Assembly: GCF_900660545.1 (NCBI RefSeq)
Contig: NZ_LR214986.1
Span: 62,001 to 126,000, forward strand
Length of the DNA stretch: 64,000 bases
Reading direction: 5' to 3'
Source: Mycoplasmopsis cynos
GTDB lineage: Bacteria > Bacillota_I > Bacilli_A > Mycoplasmatales > Metamycoplasmataceae
Within the stretch, counting starts at the first letter, position 1. Each line of letters opens with the position of its first letter. Below the pieces are notes generated by a model that worked only from the letters and a program-made list of their open reading frames with translations, was not told the DNA's origin and searched no databases. Made by a program: the position numbers and the translations under genes. Positions 1-12,324 of this stretch are shown here, in pieces.

Positions 1-1
1 T

Positions 2-1150
2 AATCCTGACGTTATTGAGGAACTTAAAAATGTTCACCGTTTTTGAGCAAAGAAGGGTATTGATGGATTTAGATATGATGCATTTTATCACTATTTTGAT
101 TCAAACAATCCCATCAAAGGTAAAAGTAATAAAGGCAATGAAGTAGAATTATTTAAAGAATTTAGAAAAGTAATCAATCAAGAATATAAAAATGCTGAAG
201 GTCAAAAAATCTCTAGATCATCATTAGATGCATTTATGTTTGGTGAGTGATGAGATGATGCTTCAGAATTTTATGCTCAAAATACATGATATTCAAAAGA
301 TAAAAAAGAGAAAGCTTTAAGTAGTGTTATTGATGGTAAGAGATTTAAATTTAATACTAATGTTAATATTAGTTATAATTCAGAGTTAGATTTAATTCAA
401 AGACTTACTGATAAAGATGGGAAAATAAGAGAGTGAATACCATTTTTAGATAATCATGATGTGGAAAGATGAATTAATTGAATTAGATCCCAACACGGTG
501 ATACAGTAACAGAAGAGCCACACAAATTAACAACCGAACAACGCGCTTGATATGAGGAAGCTCTGATATCATTATTATCTCGTGGAGGATTACCGACTTT
601 ATATAATGGTAATGAACTATTGATGCAAGGTGGACCTAAGACCCAGGATATTAATGTACGTGAAGCGTTTTGGTGGAATGATACATCTAAAAATGTTTAT
701 TTTAAAGAAGCTAAAAACCCAGGTGATTTAATAACAACGAAAGCTTCTCCTGGAGAAGGCTCAGTTGAATCTATTGTTAATAATCCAGATTCTTCATATA
801 ACTTACTGGCTAAAATGATTAAACTAAGAAAAGAATATGATTCTTTAAAAGAAATGGATAAAAAATATGTTGCTGATCCAGAACAAGTTTTAGAATTTAT
901 AAAACCTTTTAGAGAAAATATTAATAGTGAAGAAGTTACGTTAAGAAATAATCAAGATGGAACATACATTTTAATAATTCATAGTTCAAATCCATATGAA
1001 ATTGGTAATTTAGGTTTAAAGCCGAACTACAAGGTTGAAAAAACATTTTTTACTAAGAATATAGAAATTTCAAGTAATGAGAAAGGAATAATTTTTAAAG
1101 GTAATAAAACATTAAAAATAGGAGCATTCTTAATAAAAGAAGTTAAATAA
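2..1150 (+). CDS. GH13 alpha-amylase family glycosidase (3' part; gene starts before the window)
   Basis: Open from the left edge to TAA at 1148-1150, with in-frame TGA read as Trp. The three GH13 catalytic signatures are visible: GFRYDA with the nucleophile Asp at 77-79, GEWW with the acid/base Glu at 245-247, and FLDNHD with the transition-state Asp at 458-460. The tail after about 700 looks like the C-terminal beta domain of alpha-amylases. The family hydrolyses alpha-1,4/1,6 glucans. Its place just upstream of a maltodextrin-binding lipoprotein and ABC permeases suggests it supplies oligosaccharides for uptake. The N-terminus is missing, so secretion or lipid anchoring cannot be judged. 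Exact substrate is not determined. Confidence 0.9.
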
Positions 1151-1156
1151 AACTGC

Positions 1157-1168
1157 TTGACTAGTCAA
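1157..1168. promoter_or_regulatory. 12-bp perfect palindrome, possible operator
   Basis: TTGACTAGTCAA is a perfect palindrome 7 bases after the amylase stop and just before a terminator hairpin. Two GntR-family regulators are encoded at 27-29 kb, so a binding site is plausible. This is inference from symmetry only. Confidence 0.25.
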
Positions 1169-1172
1169 AACC

Positions 1173-1207
1173 TAACATTATCTAAGAATTCATATAATGT
1201 TATTTTT
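1173..1207 (+). terminator. Rho-independent terminator after the amylase gene
   Basis: Stem TAACATTAT / ATAATGTTA (9 bp, 12-nt loop) is followed by TTTTT. It separates the amylase transcript from the transporter operon that begins at 1252. Confidence 0.65.
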
Positions 1208-1251
1208 GATAGTGTTTTATTGCTTTATTATTTAAAATTTAATTAAGAAAT

Positions 1252-1701
1252 ATGAAAAGGCAGATAAAAGTAAAAAAAATACCTTTTAAAACCAAATTAA
1301 GATTTCTATTTCTAGGTAAGTATCCAATCGAAAGAATATATAAACCAAAGATAATTGAATACTTATTTATGATTTTCTCCAATATTTTAATCTTAATTAT
1401 ATCTATAATCTTATTTTATGTTTTATTAGGAGTTTACAAGCAAAGTAATTCAAACAATTTTTATGGAAATGTTTCCATAGAGTTAAACAAGTATGAATAC
1501 AGAGTAATTTTATCAGTGTTTTTGATTGCTTATTTATTAAATTTAATATTATCTGTTCATGTTATTTATATATTAAACAAAACAGAATTTAACAAAATAT
1601 TTGCCTTAATTGGTGTTTTAACTTCAATAATGATTTTATCACCAATAGCAATCATTTTTCTTATAATAGCATATCAAAAAAATGAATTAGCATTTGAATA
1701 A
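1252..1701 (+). CDS. Small membrane protein at the head of the maltodextrin transporter operon
   Basis: 149 codons. The protein starts with a basic stretch (MKRQIKVKKIP) and has about three to four hydrophobic membrane segments (around residues 38-62, 85-108 and 120-143). No family was recognised. It ends 18 bases before the binding lipoprotein, so it is probably co-transcribed with it. Similar small multi-span proteins lie at 4141-4653 and 26626-27300 in the same operon, so this may be one of a set of accessory membrane proteins of the transporter. Function unknown. Confidence 0.7.
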   Translation: MKRQIKVKKIPFKTKLRFLFLGKYPIERIYKPKIIEYLFMIFSNILILIISIILFYVLLGVYKQSNSNNFYGNVSIELNKYEYRVILSVFLIAYLLNLILSVHVIYILNKTEFNKIFALIGVLTSIMILSPIAIIFLIIAYQKNELAFE

Positions 1702-1719
1702 TGCAAAAGGATGATATTT

Positions 1720-4137
1720 ATGAAAAAAAATAAATTAATTTTACCTGCAGTTGGATTATTTGGTGTTGCTGTGGCGGGGACAGCAATTGCATGCAGTAAG
1801 AGAGATGGAAGTGAAGAAATAGTTGTTGCAGTAGATGGAGTGCAAAAGAAATTTTATGAAAAAGCAATAGAACTTTATAACAAAACACCTTCTGCTAAGA
1901 AATTTAAAATTAAAATGATTGAAAAAGATGTTTTTGGTGCAATTGACATTAATATACAAGGAATTACCGACAAAATAGTTGCTGATATTTTCTATATGCC
2001 AGCAGACAGAGTAACTGATTTTACTCAACGTAAAAATTTAGTTCAAATAGAAGACTTTTTACCAGGTATTTTGGATGATATTGCTAAAGAAATTGGAGCA
2101 AGCGAAAAAGAAAAAGAAGCTATGAGATACTTCGGGACTATTAAAGGCCGTTCAAAAGCTAATCCAGAAAAACAAGTTACAAAGTTAATGGCTATTAGAC
2201 ATAATACTGAAGGTTTAATATTAGCTTCAACAAAAGAAGAATCAGAAGCAAGATCAGAATTACAAAATACAAGTTATGATACCTTAATTGAATTAGTTAA
2301 AGCTGGGAAAGCATTGTTTAGATTCCAAGACTTTTGATTTGGTAATGGAATTTTAGCTGGTGCATTTGAAAAAATCAAATCAGAATCAACTGATGCTAAA
2401 ATTAAAAATGCTAACTTAATGGAAAAAATTATTTACACAAAATATGGTGATGCAAGAGTTTCATCTGGGTTTCAAGCAGGAAATGAATATCATGAGGCAT
2501 TTAAAAAAGCAACAAAGGTTATGTCTGATTTATTCTTCCCAATTTATGAGGCAGCATATGTAAAAACTGAAGCAGAATTTAAAGATACAGTTTGAGGCAA
2601 AAAAGGAATTTCACAAGGAGATTTAAAAGCAATATTAGATAAAAATGTTGGTGATGCCCAAAATAGAATATTTCAATTAATGAAAGATAAAAAAATAGAT
2701 TATACAGTAATAGGATCATGAGATTCTCAAAACTCAGAAAAATCAGCGGGCGTTAGATCATTCTTTAATGTTGTTAAAACTGATGAAAAAAATGAATATC
2801 TTCAAGGGCCAGGCTCATGAGCATACGGTATAAACGCAAGAAACAATGGTGCTAAACCAGAAAGAAGAACAGCATTAAGAGAATTCTTAAAAGCAATTTT
2901 TAAAGCTGAATCATATAAAGAATATTTTTTAAGTGATTCTAAGATTCCATTTACAAATAAATTCCAAACAGACTTAGCAAATGACCTTAGAAACGAAAAT
3001 GACAATGCGGCTAGAGAGGTTAATAATTTTGCAAAAGAACTTAAATTTGAAAACTATACAGAATTATATAATGCGGCAAAAAAAGAAATAAATGATATTT
3101 CTGAATTAGCAAAACAAGGACCGATTGGTAATGATTGATCATCAGATAAAGATAAAACAAAACCTTCTGATGCAGTTAATGAAACAACAAAAGAAGATAA
3201 TGTAAAAAGCTTGAAAAGACCGTCTGTCGTATCAGAAACAGAATTTAAGAAAACAACAGATAAAATTCAAGCAACATTACCTCTTAGAAATGTGGTTGCG
3301 ACAATTTTGGGATTAAATAATTTAGATAATTTAAAAGGAACATCTGGTACTAATAAAGATCAACCATGACTTGTTGGGCAAGAATTATTAAAACCTGAGG
3401 CAATTAAAACTGATGGTGAATTAAAAGATGCTATTCAAGGTGGAACAGCATTACATGTTAGAAAGGTTCAAAAATTTATTTTTGGTGTAGATGGAGATGA
3501 TCAAAAAGGGAAAGAAGATTTAATTGAAAAATTAAAAAATGATGTTCTTGAAGATCAAAAGAATGGAAACTCATCAAAAATTAGTCAAGCATATGATGAA
3601 GTATTTAAAAAAGCAAAAGACTTTGCAACTAAATATTCAAAAAATACAGTTCCATCTGATGATATTTTAAAAAATGTTACAAAGAAACATTTAGATATAT
3701 TTTTAAATGCAGCAATTGTTAGAGCTTCAATTTCAAGCATTTTTGAAAATACTAAATTCAAAAATAAAGATAATACTGATAGCAAATATTCATTTAAAGA
3801 GGTTGATGCAAAAATTTCTGAATTTGAAGGTAAATCAACATTTAATAAACTTTTAAAAGTTTTCTCATCAACAAAAGAAATTAAAGATGGTGGTATTGGA
3901 ATATTTAAAACTCAAGCCACAAGACCAGATAATTCAAATCCGCAATTTGGTCCAGTGTGAGGATACTTTAATGATTCAACATTTGGAAATAACCAAAAAT
4001 ATAAAGAGTTTAAAGCAAAAGGCATTAAAACAGAAAAAGAATTTGCTGATGAAATATTTAAAACACTTCAAAAATTATTTGCAGATGTTTCAAGCACTTT
4101 ACAAAGAGGAAATTCAGCAACATACGTAGAATTTTAA
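1720..4137 (+). CDS. Maltodextrin ABC transporter substrate-binding lipoprotein (MalE-type)
   Basis: 805 aa. The start at 1720 is preferred over 1711 because the AAAGGA ribosome site at about 1706 overlaps the upstream ATG. The N-terminus MKKNKLILPAVGLFG... ends in a lipobox (TAIAC) with the lipidated Cys at about residue 25, so the protein sits outside on the membrane. The first ~430 residues resemble a MalE-type extracellular solute-binding protein (DIFYMPADR, then a region with INARNNGAKPERR). The second half is a long mycoplasma-style helical extension. Permease and ATPase genes follow (malF split by the prophage, malG, malK). Sugar specificity is inferred from the neighbouring maltodextrin enzymes. 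Confidence 0.85.
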
Positions 4138-4140
4138 TTT

Positions 4141-4653
4141 ATGATTAAATATAAAGAAAATATATCGAAAACAAGTTTTTATATATTTATTGCACAAATA
4201 GCGCTATTAACTTTAGCGCTATTTGTGTGAATAATGATTCCCTTTGGGTTAGGGATACGCTCAGAAGAATTTTTAAAAATAACAAAAAACTTAAGTAATG
4301 AGCAAATTAATAAATTAGGTTATGAAATAACAACTAAGACAGTATTATCATATATCGCCAACACACTTGTTATATTATTTTTTGTTGGTTATTTACTTAT
4401 ACTAAGAAATAAATTAAAATATGGATATTTCTTTATTATAAGTTGAATTGTTATATTTATAACTATAGCATTTGTACCATTTTATGGCGGTATCAAATAT
4501 CACCCAAATATTCAAATTATTTTTGGAGGAATAATAAGTACTATTAGCATTACGATCATTCTACATTTAGTTTTAATTTTGTTTAATTTTTATATTAAAA
4601 GAAAATTTCACTATTATGAATTTTACAAGATACATAAAGAAAGGGGCAAATAA
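4141..4653 (+). CDS. Four-span membrane protein between binding protein and malF
   Basis: 170 aa starting 3 bases after the lipoprotein stop and ending 2 bases before malF, which is tight operon packing. Hydrophobic segments lie at about residues 12-35, 72-92, 97-115 and 127-152, and the C-terminus is basic. No family recognised. It is probably an accessory component of the maltodextrin transporter, judged only from position and membrane topology. Confidence 0.75.
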
Positions 4654-4655
4654 GT

Positions 4656-5684
4656 ATGAATGAACTTAAACTTTATAACTGATATGGCGAAACGTTTGAA
4701 AGCATCCTACCAAGCTCCACAAAGAATTTAAAAGCCTATAAAAAACAAGTTAAAAATGTATTTTTAAGGAGTAAAGATAGTATAAAAGCTAATGAGAAAG
4801 TTGAAAAAGATTTATATGTTAGAGCAAAACAAAAATTAAGTGATAACTTAAAAAGAGAATTGGCTAGTCATAAAGTTGCATATAAGAATAAAATAGCAGT
4901 TTTAAAAGATTCTATTAAAAAACTTTCTTCATTTGATACTATGGAAAAACTATTAAAATTTGAAATTGGTAAGTTAAAGAAAAAGAAGAACGAAGTTCAA
5001 AATTATGCGAAGGATTTTGTTTATTCTTTAATAAAATCTGCTGATGATATAGATTTTAAAATAAAAAACATTTCACAACTTCAAAAAACAACTACTGAGT
5101 CTGAGACAGAAATTTTTAAGAAATTTACAGTATATAACATTATATTGTTATATATTAAAAATAATAGTGATCGTGATTTTGATATTAAAAAAATTGAGCA
5201 TTTACTTTTACCAATAGAACTAAATTGATTAGAAAAAAGTAAAATAGCAACTACTTCATATTTTAAAGATATATACTATAAATTAGAAAATGAAAGACAA
5301 AAATTACAACTTCAAAAAGATAAATTAGTAGCTGAATATAATGCTACATATGCTATTCAAAAAGAGATATACATTAGAGAAAAAAATAACATTAAGTTAA
5401 AAAATAAACAAACTATTCTACAATTAGAATATGAATATAATGAAAACTTAAAAAGAAAAAGAGAAGAAGCGAAGAAAGTGAAAGAACTTTCTTTAAAAAA
5501 GATAGAGGAACAAAAAGAACAAATTATTTCAGTGCAAGCTAAGAACAATCTTATTACACATGAAATAATATCTAAGGCGAATAATTCAATAAATAGAATT
5601 AAAGAAATTTATAAAAAGGAAAAGGTAACTCAAAAATTAAGATCACAAATTCAATTATATAAAGACTTATATATATATATATAA
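4656..5684 (+). pseudogene. malF: malF 5' part (cytoplasmic coiled-coil extension), split by the prophage
   Basis: 342 codons from ATG 4656 to a TAA at 5682-5684 that lies just inside the prophage. The product is hydrophilic and rich in Lys/Glu heptad-like helices, with no membrane segment. It matches the character of the 5' end of the reading frame on the other side of the phage (22416 onward). Both sides read Leu-Tyr-Ile-Tyr-Ile in the same phase over the 15-bp repeat (5667-5681 and 22401-22415). Joining 5681 to 22416 gives one uninterrupted 1018-aa MalF whose N-terminal half is an unusual coiled-coil extension. In the lysogen this piece alone cannot act as a permease. Confidence 0.85.
5667..5681 (+). 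repeat. attL core (15-bp direct repeat)
   Basis: TTATATATATATATA, identical to 22401-22415. Here it continues as TATAATCCCC (phage side) and is preceded by host malF sequence. It is low complexity. The attachment call rests on the in-frame continuity of malF and the adjacent integrase, not on the repeat alone. Confidence 0.8.
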
Positions 5685-5718
5685 TCCCCAATTAATGGAA
5701 GTAAGTAGTAGCGTGAAT

Positions 5719-5752
5719 AATCCCCCTAAAAAAAATAAGGGGGATTTTTATT
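5719..5752 (+). terminator. Rho-independent terminator at the left phage end, upstream of the helicase operon
   Basis: Stem AATCCCCCT / AGGGGGATT (9 bp, 10-nt A-rich loop) followed by a T-rich run. It stops host transcription coming from malF before the phage operon. I see no -10 promoter between it and the helicase start at 5780. In the excised circle it would sit in the leader downstream of the 22184 promoter. Confidence 0.85.
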
Positions 5753-5779
5753 TTAATCTTTACCCCTTTTGGAGGAAAA

Positions 5780-6694
5780 ATGAATTATTTGGATGGTTTA
5801 AAAACACCAAAAAACATTCTTATGGAATGAGAGCAAGAAGATAATAAAAAAAGCAACATTATCAAAAAAACAAAATTTAGCATTATCGATAATGAATTGT
5901 TAGGTTTAAGACCAGGACAATTCTTGATAGTAGGAGGAAGACCAGGAACAGGAAAAACAACCTTTCTTATCAATTTAATAAACAACATAGAGCAAACATT
6001 ATCAGAAAACGAATATATTTTATTTATCTCATTCGAACAGTCATCGAATGAAATTGTAGAAAAGTTATTTGCATTGAATACTCGCGAGAAATTAAAAACT
6101 TTTTATGAAATTGATAAAAAAGAAATTTTAAACAGAAACCCAGAAGCAGCACAAAAACTTAAAGAGCAAAAAATATTAATTTATGATAATGCATCTTTGA
6201 TGGTAGAACAAATAACAACATTGATAAATGAAATTGAGAGTAATTTAAATATAAAAATTAAAGCATTGTTTTTAGACCATATCCAAATCACACAAACAAC
6301 AATAAATGGTAATCGTTATGAAAAGACTTCAATAGTTTCACGTACTTTAAAAATAACAGCATTGCAAAATAATATACCAGTAATTGCATTATCTCAATTA
6401 TCAAGAGATTATGCAAAAAAGACAGCAACTAAACCAACAGCACCTAATATAACAGACCTTAGAGATAGCGGGAATTTAGAACAAGACGCAGATATAATAA
6501 TGTTTTTATATGAGGTTGATAATGAAAATGATAATCTTTTAAAAGAGTTAGGCGTTTCAATTGTTAAAAATAGAAATGGACGATTAACAAAAAGTAAAGT
6601 TATATTTTCACCAATATTTGCAAAAATTTGAGATTATGAAGAAGCAGCAAAATTAGGAATAACTAATTCTTTAAAAGGAGCACAAAATGAATAA
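5780..6694 (+). CDS. DnaB-like replicative helicase / RecA-fold ATPase (phage)
   Basis: 304 aa. Start at 5780 with a strong GGAGG site 5 bases upstream. The Walker A motif GGRPGTGKTT is at about residues 51-60, a Walker B-like ALFLDH at about 161, and IALSQLSRD plus a DLRDSG...QDAD segment match the DnaB C-terminal domain order. It is shorter than full DnaB (about 450 aa) and lacks the N-terminal primase-binding domain. It would unwind phage DNA for theta-type replication. The stop overlaps the next start (ATG 6687), so it is translationally coupled to the SSB-like gene. Confidence 0.85.
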
Positions 6695-7454
6695 TGCACA
6701 AAAATTAAAAGCATTTGGTTACAATATTGCAAAAGGTATGTGTAAAATTTTAGATGCACCAGAAAAAAGAGAAACAGTAAATGGTAAAGTTTTCGCAACA
6801 GCAAGAGCATCATTTACATCATACACTCAAAGGCCAGGCGAAGCATATACAACTTACTTTTCTTTAATTGCTTTTGGTAAGAATGCAACAAGATTAATAA
6901 ATAATTTTCAAGCAGGCGACTTTATTAGATTTATCGGTAAGATTTATCAAAAAAAATATTTTAATGAACAAAAAAATACAGAATCTATATCTTTAAATGT
7001 GCATATTTTAAGTATGTCGAAAGTTGATAAATTTTTAAATCAAAAACAAATGGAAGATGAATATTTTTCAATTGAAATTTTAAGTACATTAGCACAAGAC
7101 CCTAGAAAAATTAATGATGATACTATACTTTTAAATGTATGTTATCCTAATAATTCAGATGAAGCAGAGTTTATAACAATATTTGCAAAAGAAAAATATT
7201 TAGAACGTTTAGCGCCTAATGAACAAAATTGTTTTAAAAAAGGAAAGATTATAGGAATAAAATTTTTACCTTATGGAGTTAAAAAAACTACTTCATCAGG
7301 AAAAATTTATATAGGTATTACAGGACAAGCAACGACAATTTTTTATGTTGAAGACTTAATTGATGATAATCCATTAATTGCTAAATCAACTCAAAATGTA
7401 GAATTAAGCGCGCAAGAAACAAAAGAACTATATGAAAGTTTATTTTTAGATTAA
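6687..7454 (+). CDS. Single-stranded-DNA-binding-like protein, possibly two OB folds (phage)
   Basis: 255 aa, overlapping the helicase gene by 8 bases. Residues ~25-110 resemble SSB: a FSLIAFGKNATRL segment followed by FQAGDFIRFIGKI matches the SSB pattern of beta strands around VxAFGKxA and KGxxVxVxG. The second half (about 130-230) again alternates beta-strand-like segments and may be a second OB domain. The usual acidic SSB C-terminal tip is absent. Coupling to the helicase supports a role in phage replication. The similarity is weak but consistent. Confidence 0.6.
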   Translation: MNNAQKLKAFGYNIAKGMCKILDAPEKRETVNGKVFATARASFTSYTQRPGEAYTTYFSLIAFGKNATRLINNFQAGDFIRFIGKIYQKKYFNEQKNTESISLNVHILSMSKVDKFLNQKQMEDEYFSIEILSTLAQDPRKINDDTILLNVCYPNNSDEAEFITIFAKEKYLERLAPNEQNCFKKGKIIGIKFLPYGVKKTTSSGKIYIGITGQATTIFYVEDLIDDNPLIAKSTQNVELSAQETKELYESLFLD

Positions 7455-7457
7455 CAG

Positions 7458-9110
7458 ATGATACCAGAATTTACAGAACAAAAATTAAAACAGATTTTAC
7501 ATTATACAGACCTTGATGCAAATCCAAGTTATGACGCTTTTAAATCAAAAGAATTTTACGAAATTCAATCAGGCGCAAAAGGAGTATCAAAGTCTTTTGG
7601 TGGAGCAATAATATCAATTTATCGATTAGTAAATGAAAAAATATTTTGTAGCGTATGATGTCGTAATCAATATAACCATATCGCTAATACATTGCGGCCT
7701 ATGTTTTTAAAAGTATTATCTTTTTTAAAAGATGAACATAATTTAGATTACACAGAATATATAACCGTGACAACTTCAGGCGTTTATTGAAATTTTGACG
7801 ATGGCGGAAAAGGTCGTTGCATACTTTTTCAAAACTTCGAAAAGACCCAAGCGTTTCAAGGTATTACACTACCAAATAACGCTTTTAAATTTGGTGAATT
7901 AGTTATTGATGAACCAATTGAAGACCCTATTGATACTAAAAAGACACCATTAGAATTACAACAGCTTTATGAAGTGCAGGAAGAAAAAATACCATTATTA
8001 ATTCAAAACACTGTTTTAAGAACACAAGCACCTGATAATTTTCAAATTAAAGTAAAATTTTTTTACAATATTTTTACAACAGAGCATTTTTTAATACAAA
8101 AGTTTCATAATGTAGTTTTACCGATTTTAACACCAGATGGTAATCCAAATAATGTAATAATGGAAAAATTAATTAAAGAGCATTATATACAAAAAACAGA
8201 TGCTAATTTTGATGATGATTTAGGTATAACTATTACAATGTTTGCAAAAACTTTTGTACCAAAAAAAGAATTAAGTGCAATACAAATGAAAAACCTAAAT
8301 TCTTTAAAAAATAAGAATTTACGTTTATGGATTGTTACAGTTGCAGGATTTGTTTTTTTAGATGAAACACAAAAAACTAATTACTTTTTAAAACCTTATA
8401 TCATAAATAATTTAGGTGAGATTAGAAAAGAAATAGAATTAGTAGAAAAAGAATACTTTTATACTCTTTTAAAAAATAATGAAATTTATTCGATTTGAGA
8501 TGGTTTTGACCCAGGTAAAGTTGATAATGCGTCGTGAGTGCGTGTTGCATTAACTAAAAAAGGAGAAATTTTAGTTTTAGAAGCAGTAGAAGATATTAAA
8601 GCTATTACAAAAACAGATAGCAGATTACAAAATTGTAGAGCATTATTAAAAATAATTGATGAAAGCAATAAAGATATAATGCAATATTTAAAAAATAAAA
8701 ATTCTTTTGATGATGAAGAAATTTTAACAGCAGAAACATTTAACAGTGTTATTGCTTGTGATAACGATATTATTATTGAAAACTTAAATGCAATTGCATC
8801 AGAAATGCAATTAGATAACATTTATGCAGTTAAAGCAAATAGACGTGATACAAATAAACAAGCTTTCGGCATTGTGTCCCGCCAAAATTGAGAAAAATTT
8901 ATTTTTGCTAATGGTCTTATTAAATTAATAAATTCACAAGGCAGCAAAAAACTTTTAGAAAACTTTACTAAACAAGTTATACCAGATCAAGAATTAAAAA
9001 GAGACGAAAGTATTTTTGCAGAAATTTACGATTTAATTAATGCTTTTGAAATGGCGTGTTCGTTTATATATAAAAATCAATATTTAATTTTTCAAAGTAA
9101 AGGAGAATAA
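7458..9110 (+). CDS. Terminase large subunit (phage DNA packaging)
   Basis: 550 aa. The ATPase half has a Walker A variant GAKGVSKS at residues 39-46 and Walker B LVIDEP at about 149-154. The nuclease half begins with WDGFDPG at about 346 and ends with an acidic D-rich segment (FDDEEIL, later AEIYDLINAFE), the usual layout of large terminases. It cuts and pumps phage DNA into proheads. Starts 3 bases after the SSB-like gene and ends directly before the portal gene. No small terminase gene was recognised next to it. Confidence 0.85.
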
Positions 9111-10322
9111 ATGTCAAAAACAAATGAAGAAATTTTTAAATCAAATTTTATATTAACTAATTCTCAAAATTTTAATTCTATTTTTGGTGAAGGAAAAGAG
9201 TTTAAAATACCAGACAGTAAAAAACAATTTGAAAATGATGGTGCAGTACAACAAATGACACAGCTTGCTAACGCTTTGCCAAAAATAGAATTAGAAAATC
9301 AAAAAGAATTATTAAAATTTTTGAATAATAATTATTTTTTAGAACTAATACAAAAATTAGAGGTAATGCTTTATAAAAAAGGATTGGCTGCATTAGGTAT
9401 TTTAGAAAATAAAAAAATAGTTTTAGCAGAAGTAATAGATTATGCATTTAATTTAGATAATGAATTATCTTTTTTAAAAGTTTCATTAGGACAGCAAAAA
9501 ATTAAAAATGAAGTTTTTGAAGTTGTTTATGAATATGATTTAGATAGTAATTACATTAAAAAATATGGTATTAGCACTAGAACAGGCAAAACAATATCAC
9601 CAAAAGAATTATTTGGTAGCACTTATAAACAAGAATTAAATGTTAATAATTTTATACCATTCACTGTTTTTAAAAATAAAGCAAGTGAAGCGCCAGATAT
9701 TGAAATGGTAAATCCTGAACTTTTTGAAATTTTAAATGCTAAATATAAATCATTAATTTTAGATATGTATTTATCTTTACCAATCCCGCAAGTACAATGG
9801 AATGTTGGCGGTACAAAAGCAGACCAAATTGTTAAAAATCTTTTTAGCTTAGATAATAATAGAACAGTTAAAATCGATAGCAAAGCGACAATATCTGCGC
9901 TAGGTGATAATTTTGATATTAAATATGCACCAACACAAGCACCTCAAATTATCTCAACAATTGAAAATTTAATTTATTGAATTAAAAAATCTTTATTAAT
10001 TAAAAAAGATGGTGATGATGGTGGTACTCATAATAAACATAATGCAGAAATAGCTACATTAAATTCAGCGTACGAAGATTATATTGAAATGAAAGCGAAT
10101 TTAAGAGAGATATATTATCAAAACTTTTTTAAAATCATTTTAAGAGTACTTAAATTAAATTATGAACAAGATATAAATGTTATTGTTGTTTCTTCAACTA
10201 AATGATTAGAAGAACAAGCGAAACAATTACAAATAACACAAAATGGTGTTATGCTAAATAATAATCAAGTAGTGCATCAATTAAACCAAGAGGAAGACCA
10301 AAATGGACGCATTAACAATTAG
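9111..10322 (+). CDS. Putative portal protein (phage)
   Basis: 403 aa. The ATG follows the terminase stop without a gap and an AAAGGAG site lies in the terminase 3' end. The call rests on position (terminase-portal order), on length typical of portals (400-500 aa) and on helical and beta composition with a Gln/Asn-rich C-terminal tail. No diagnostic motif can be shown by eye. The portal would form the dodecameric DNA gate of the capsid. The 3' end overlaps the next ORF by 20 bases. Confidence 0.65.
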
Positions 10323-12282
10323 TGATAACATAACAACTTTATATGTTTATAAAATTAAAAATTTTATAGAAAAACAAAAACTAGAAACAAATTCTAAAAA
10401 TTTTATCAGACTTGAATTTGTTGGTGAATTTGATGCAACAATTACAGCAAGAGCAAAACAAACAAATTTAAATTTAGATAATAAAATTTTAAAACTAGGT
10501 TTAAATGATAGTTTAACAGTTGCTATTGATGATAATTTTATTTTTGATGAAAATGAGTTTTATTTTATTTTAGGCTCAAAATACCAAGCGCATACAGGTT
10601 TATATGATGCTTATTATTTTGAAACAAAAATTGATGAACTAATTTTTAATGATTTAGGCGATGATAAAATACAAGAATTTACAATAACTAAATTAAAATC
10701 TTTCAAAGAATTAAATGACATAGAATTTATTGTTGTTAATGATGAAGATGATGTTAATAATGAATTAGAAGTTGTTAATGCAGATGATAAAATCGATATT
10801 ACTAGTTATCAACTAGAATTTTATTCTTCAGCATTAATCAATCAAATAATGCACTTTAAAAATGATTTTTTTGAAGTGCCTAATTTTGAAATAAAAGATA
10901 ATAAAAAACCTATTTTAATTTTTGCTAATCCAACAGCAGTTTATGATAATACTTATTCTTTATTTTTATGAAACATCTCAAAATTTTATGTAGATAATTG
11001 AAGTGTTATAAGTTTCTTTTTAAGACGCTTAACGTTAGAATATCATAAAAATTATGAACATTATTTAAAGCAAATTGTTAATAATGGTAGTCATCGCGAA
11101 ATACTAAAAGAATGTGCGTATAACACATATGTAGAGTTTCAAGGAACAGAAACCCAACGCAAAGAATGAGCAGATAAAAACGGTAATGCAAAAAGTTCAG
11201 ACATAAACGATTATTTAATCCGTAATTTTTTATCAATTAGGCCAGAAGCAGAAAAGATAAAGTTTTTAAGTTTATTATTAATGTTTTCAGAGCAAATAGC
11301 ATCGTCCTATTGTTGAAAAGGTGGATTAAATGATGAACATAAAGCAGCATTACCAATGACAGCATATTTTAAAGATATTGCTAATGAATACTATGTTGAT
11401 AATCCTAGAATTGTTTTAGAAAGTTTATTATATAGTACAAACGAGCAAGATAATAACGATATAAAATTTGGTGTATATAATCAATTTTTAAATAAAAATA
11501 TTTTCTTTTTAAATGGTAAAACAGTGCAATTCGCATTAACACCAGACCAATTTGAAGAACCAGAATTATCACAAAGACCTGTTGATTTTAATAATAAAAC
11601 TTTAAATCTAAATTATCCATTTTATTTATTTTTAACAGAACAAGATACAAGTAGCATTTTAGGTTTAAGTAGTACAATTCGAGGACATTCAAAAGAAGTT
11701 ATTAAAGATGATATTTTAGTTTGAAGTGGTATTAAAGATGAAGAAAAATATCAAACTGTTAATTGAGAGCAAGAATTACAAAAATATCTTGCTTCAGAAT
11801 ATCCTCACTCAGAATTTGAGTTTTCAATCCTAGGAAGACAAAATATTTTTACGCGTCGGTTAAACGTCCCTCTTGTGATTGAAAATAATTATTATTATAA
11901 TGAACTACATCAAAAGCAAAAATTATATTTTGAAAAAGATAAATTTTATTTGACAAGTTATGATGCAATCCTAGGTTCACCATCACCAGCAATAAGACAC
12001 GAATATTTAAAAATACGTGTAGTTAAAAAAGATTATGACAATTTATTTACTTTTGAAAATCAAAATTTATTTATGATTAATAATCCAAATGATTTAAATA
12101 AAAAAATAAATAATCACATTAATCGCATTGAGTTTTTTACAAATCCAGATAAAGTAATTATTAAAGGTGCATTTTTACAAGATTATAAAATAATTTTAAA
12201 AGGTAATGCTTTTGAAAATGGAAAAGAATTTAACATTAAATCAGACAATAAATTAACTAATAAATTAATTTTTTGAAAATAA
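10303..12282 (+). CDS. Large phage protein of unknown function (virion component?)
   Basis: 659 aa, overlapping the portal gene. It is acidic and Asn/Asp-rich in the first third, then has long mixed alpha/beta stretches. No signal peptide, membrane segment or recognised motif. Its position between portal and scaffold/capsid genes suggests a head-associated or tail-spike-like structural protein. It is one of the longest phage ORFs and I cannot assign it. Confidence 0.7.
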
Positions 12283-12324
12283 AAACCAGGGAACCGCAGC
12301 CCATTAAAGACGGAGGAGTTATTA

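Noticed and set aside
3887-4129. 80-codon ORF in another frame of the binding lipoprotein
   Set aside because: Lies wholly inside the intact lipoprotein frame and has no ribosome site.
5667-5700. TA repeat alone as a phase-variable microsatellite in malF
   Set aside because: The length difference matters only because the phage is inserted there; in the joined gene it is a short in-frame Tyr-Ile run.
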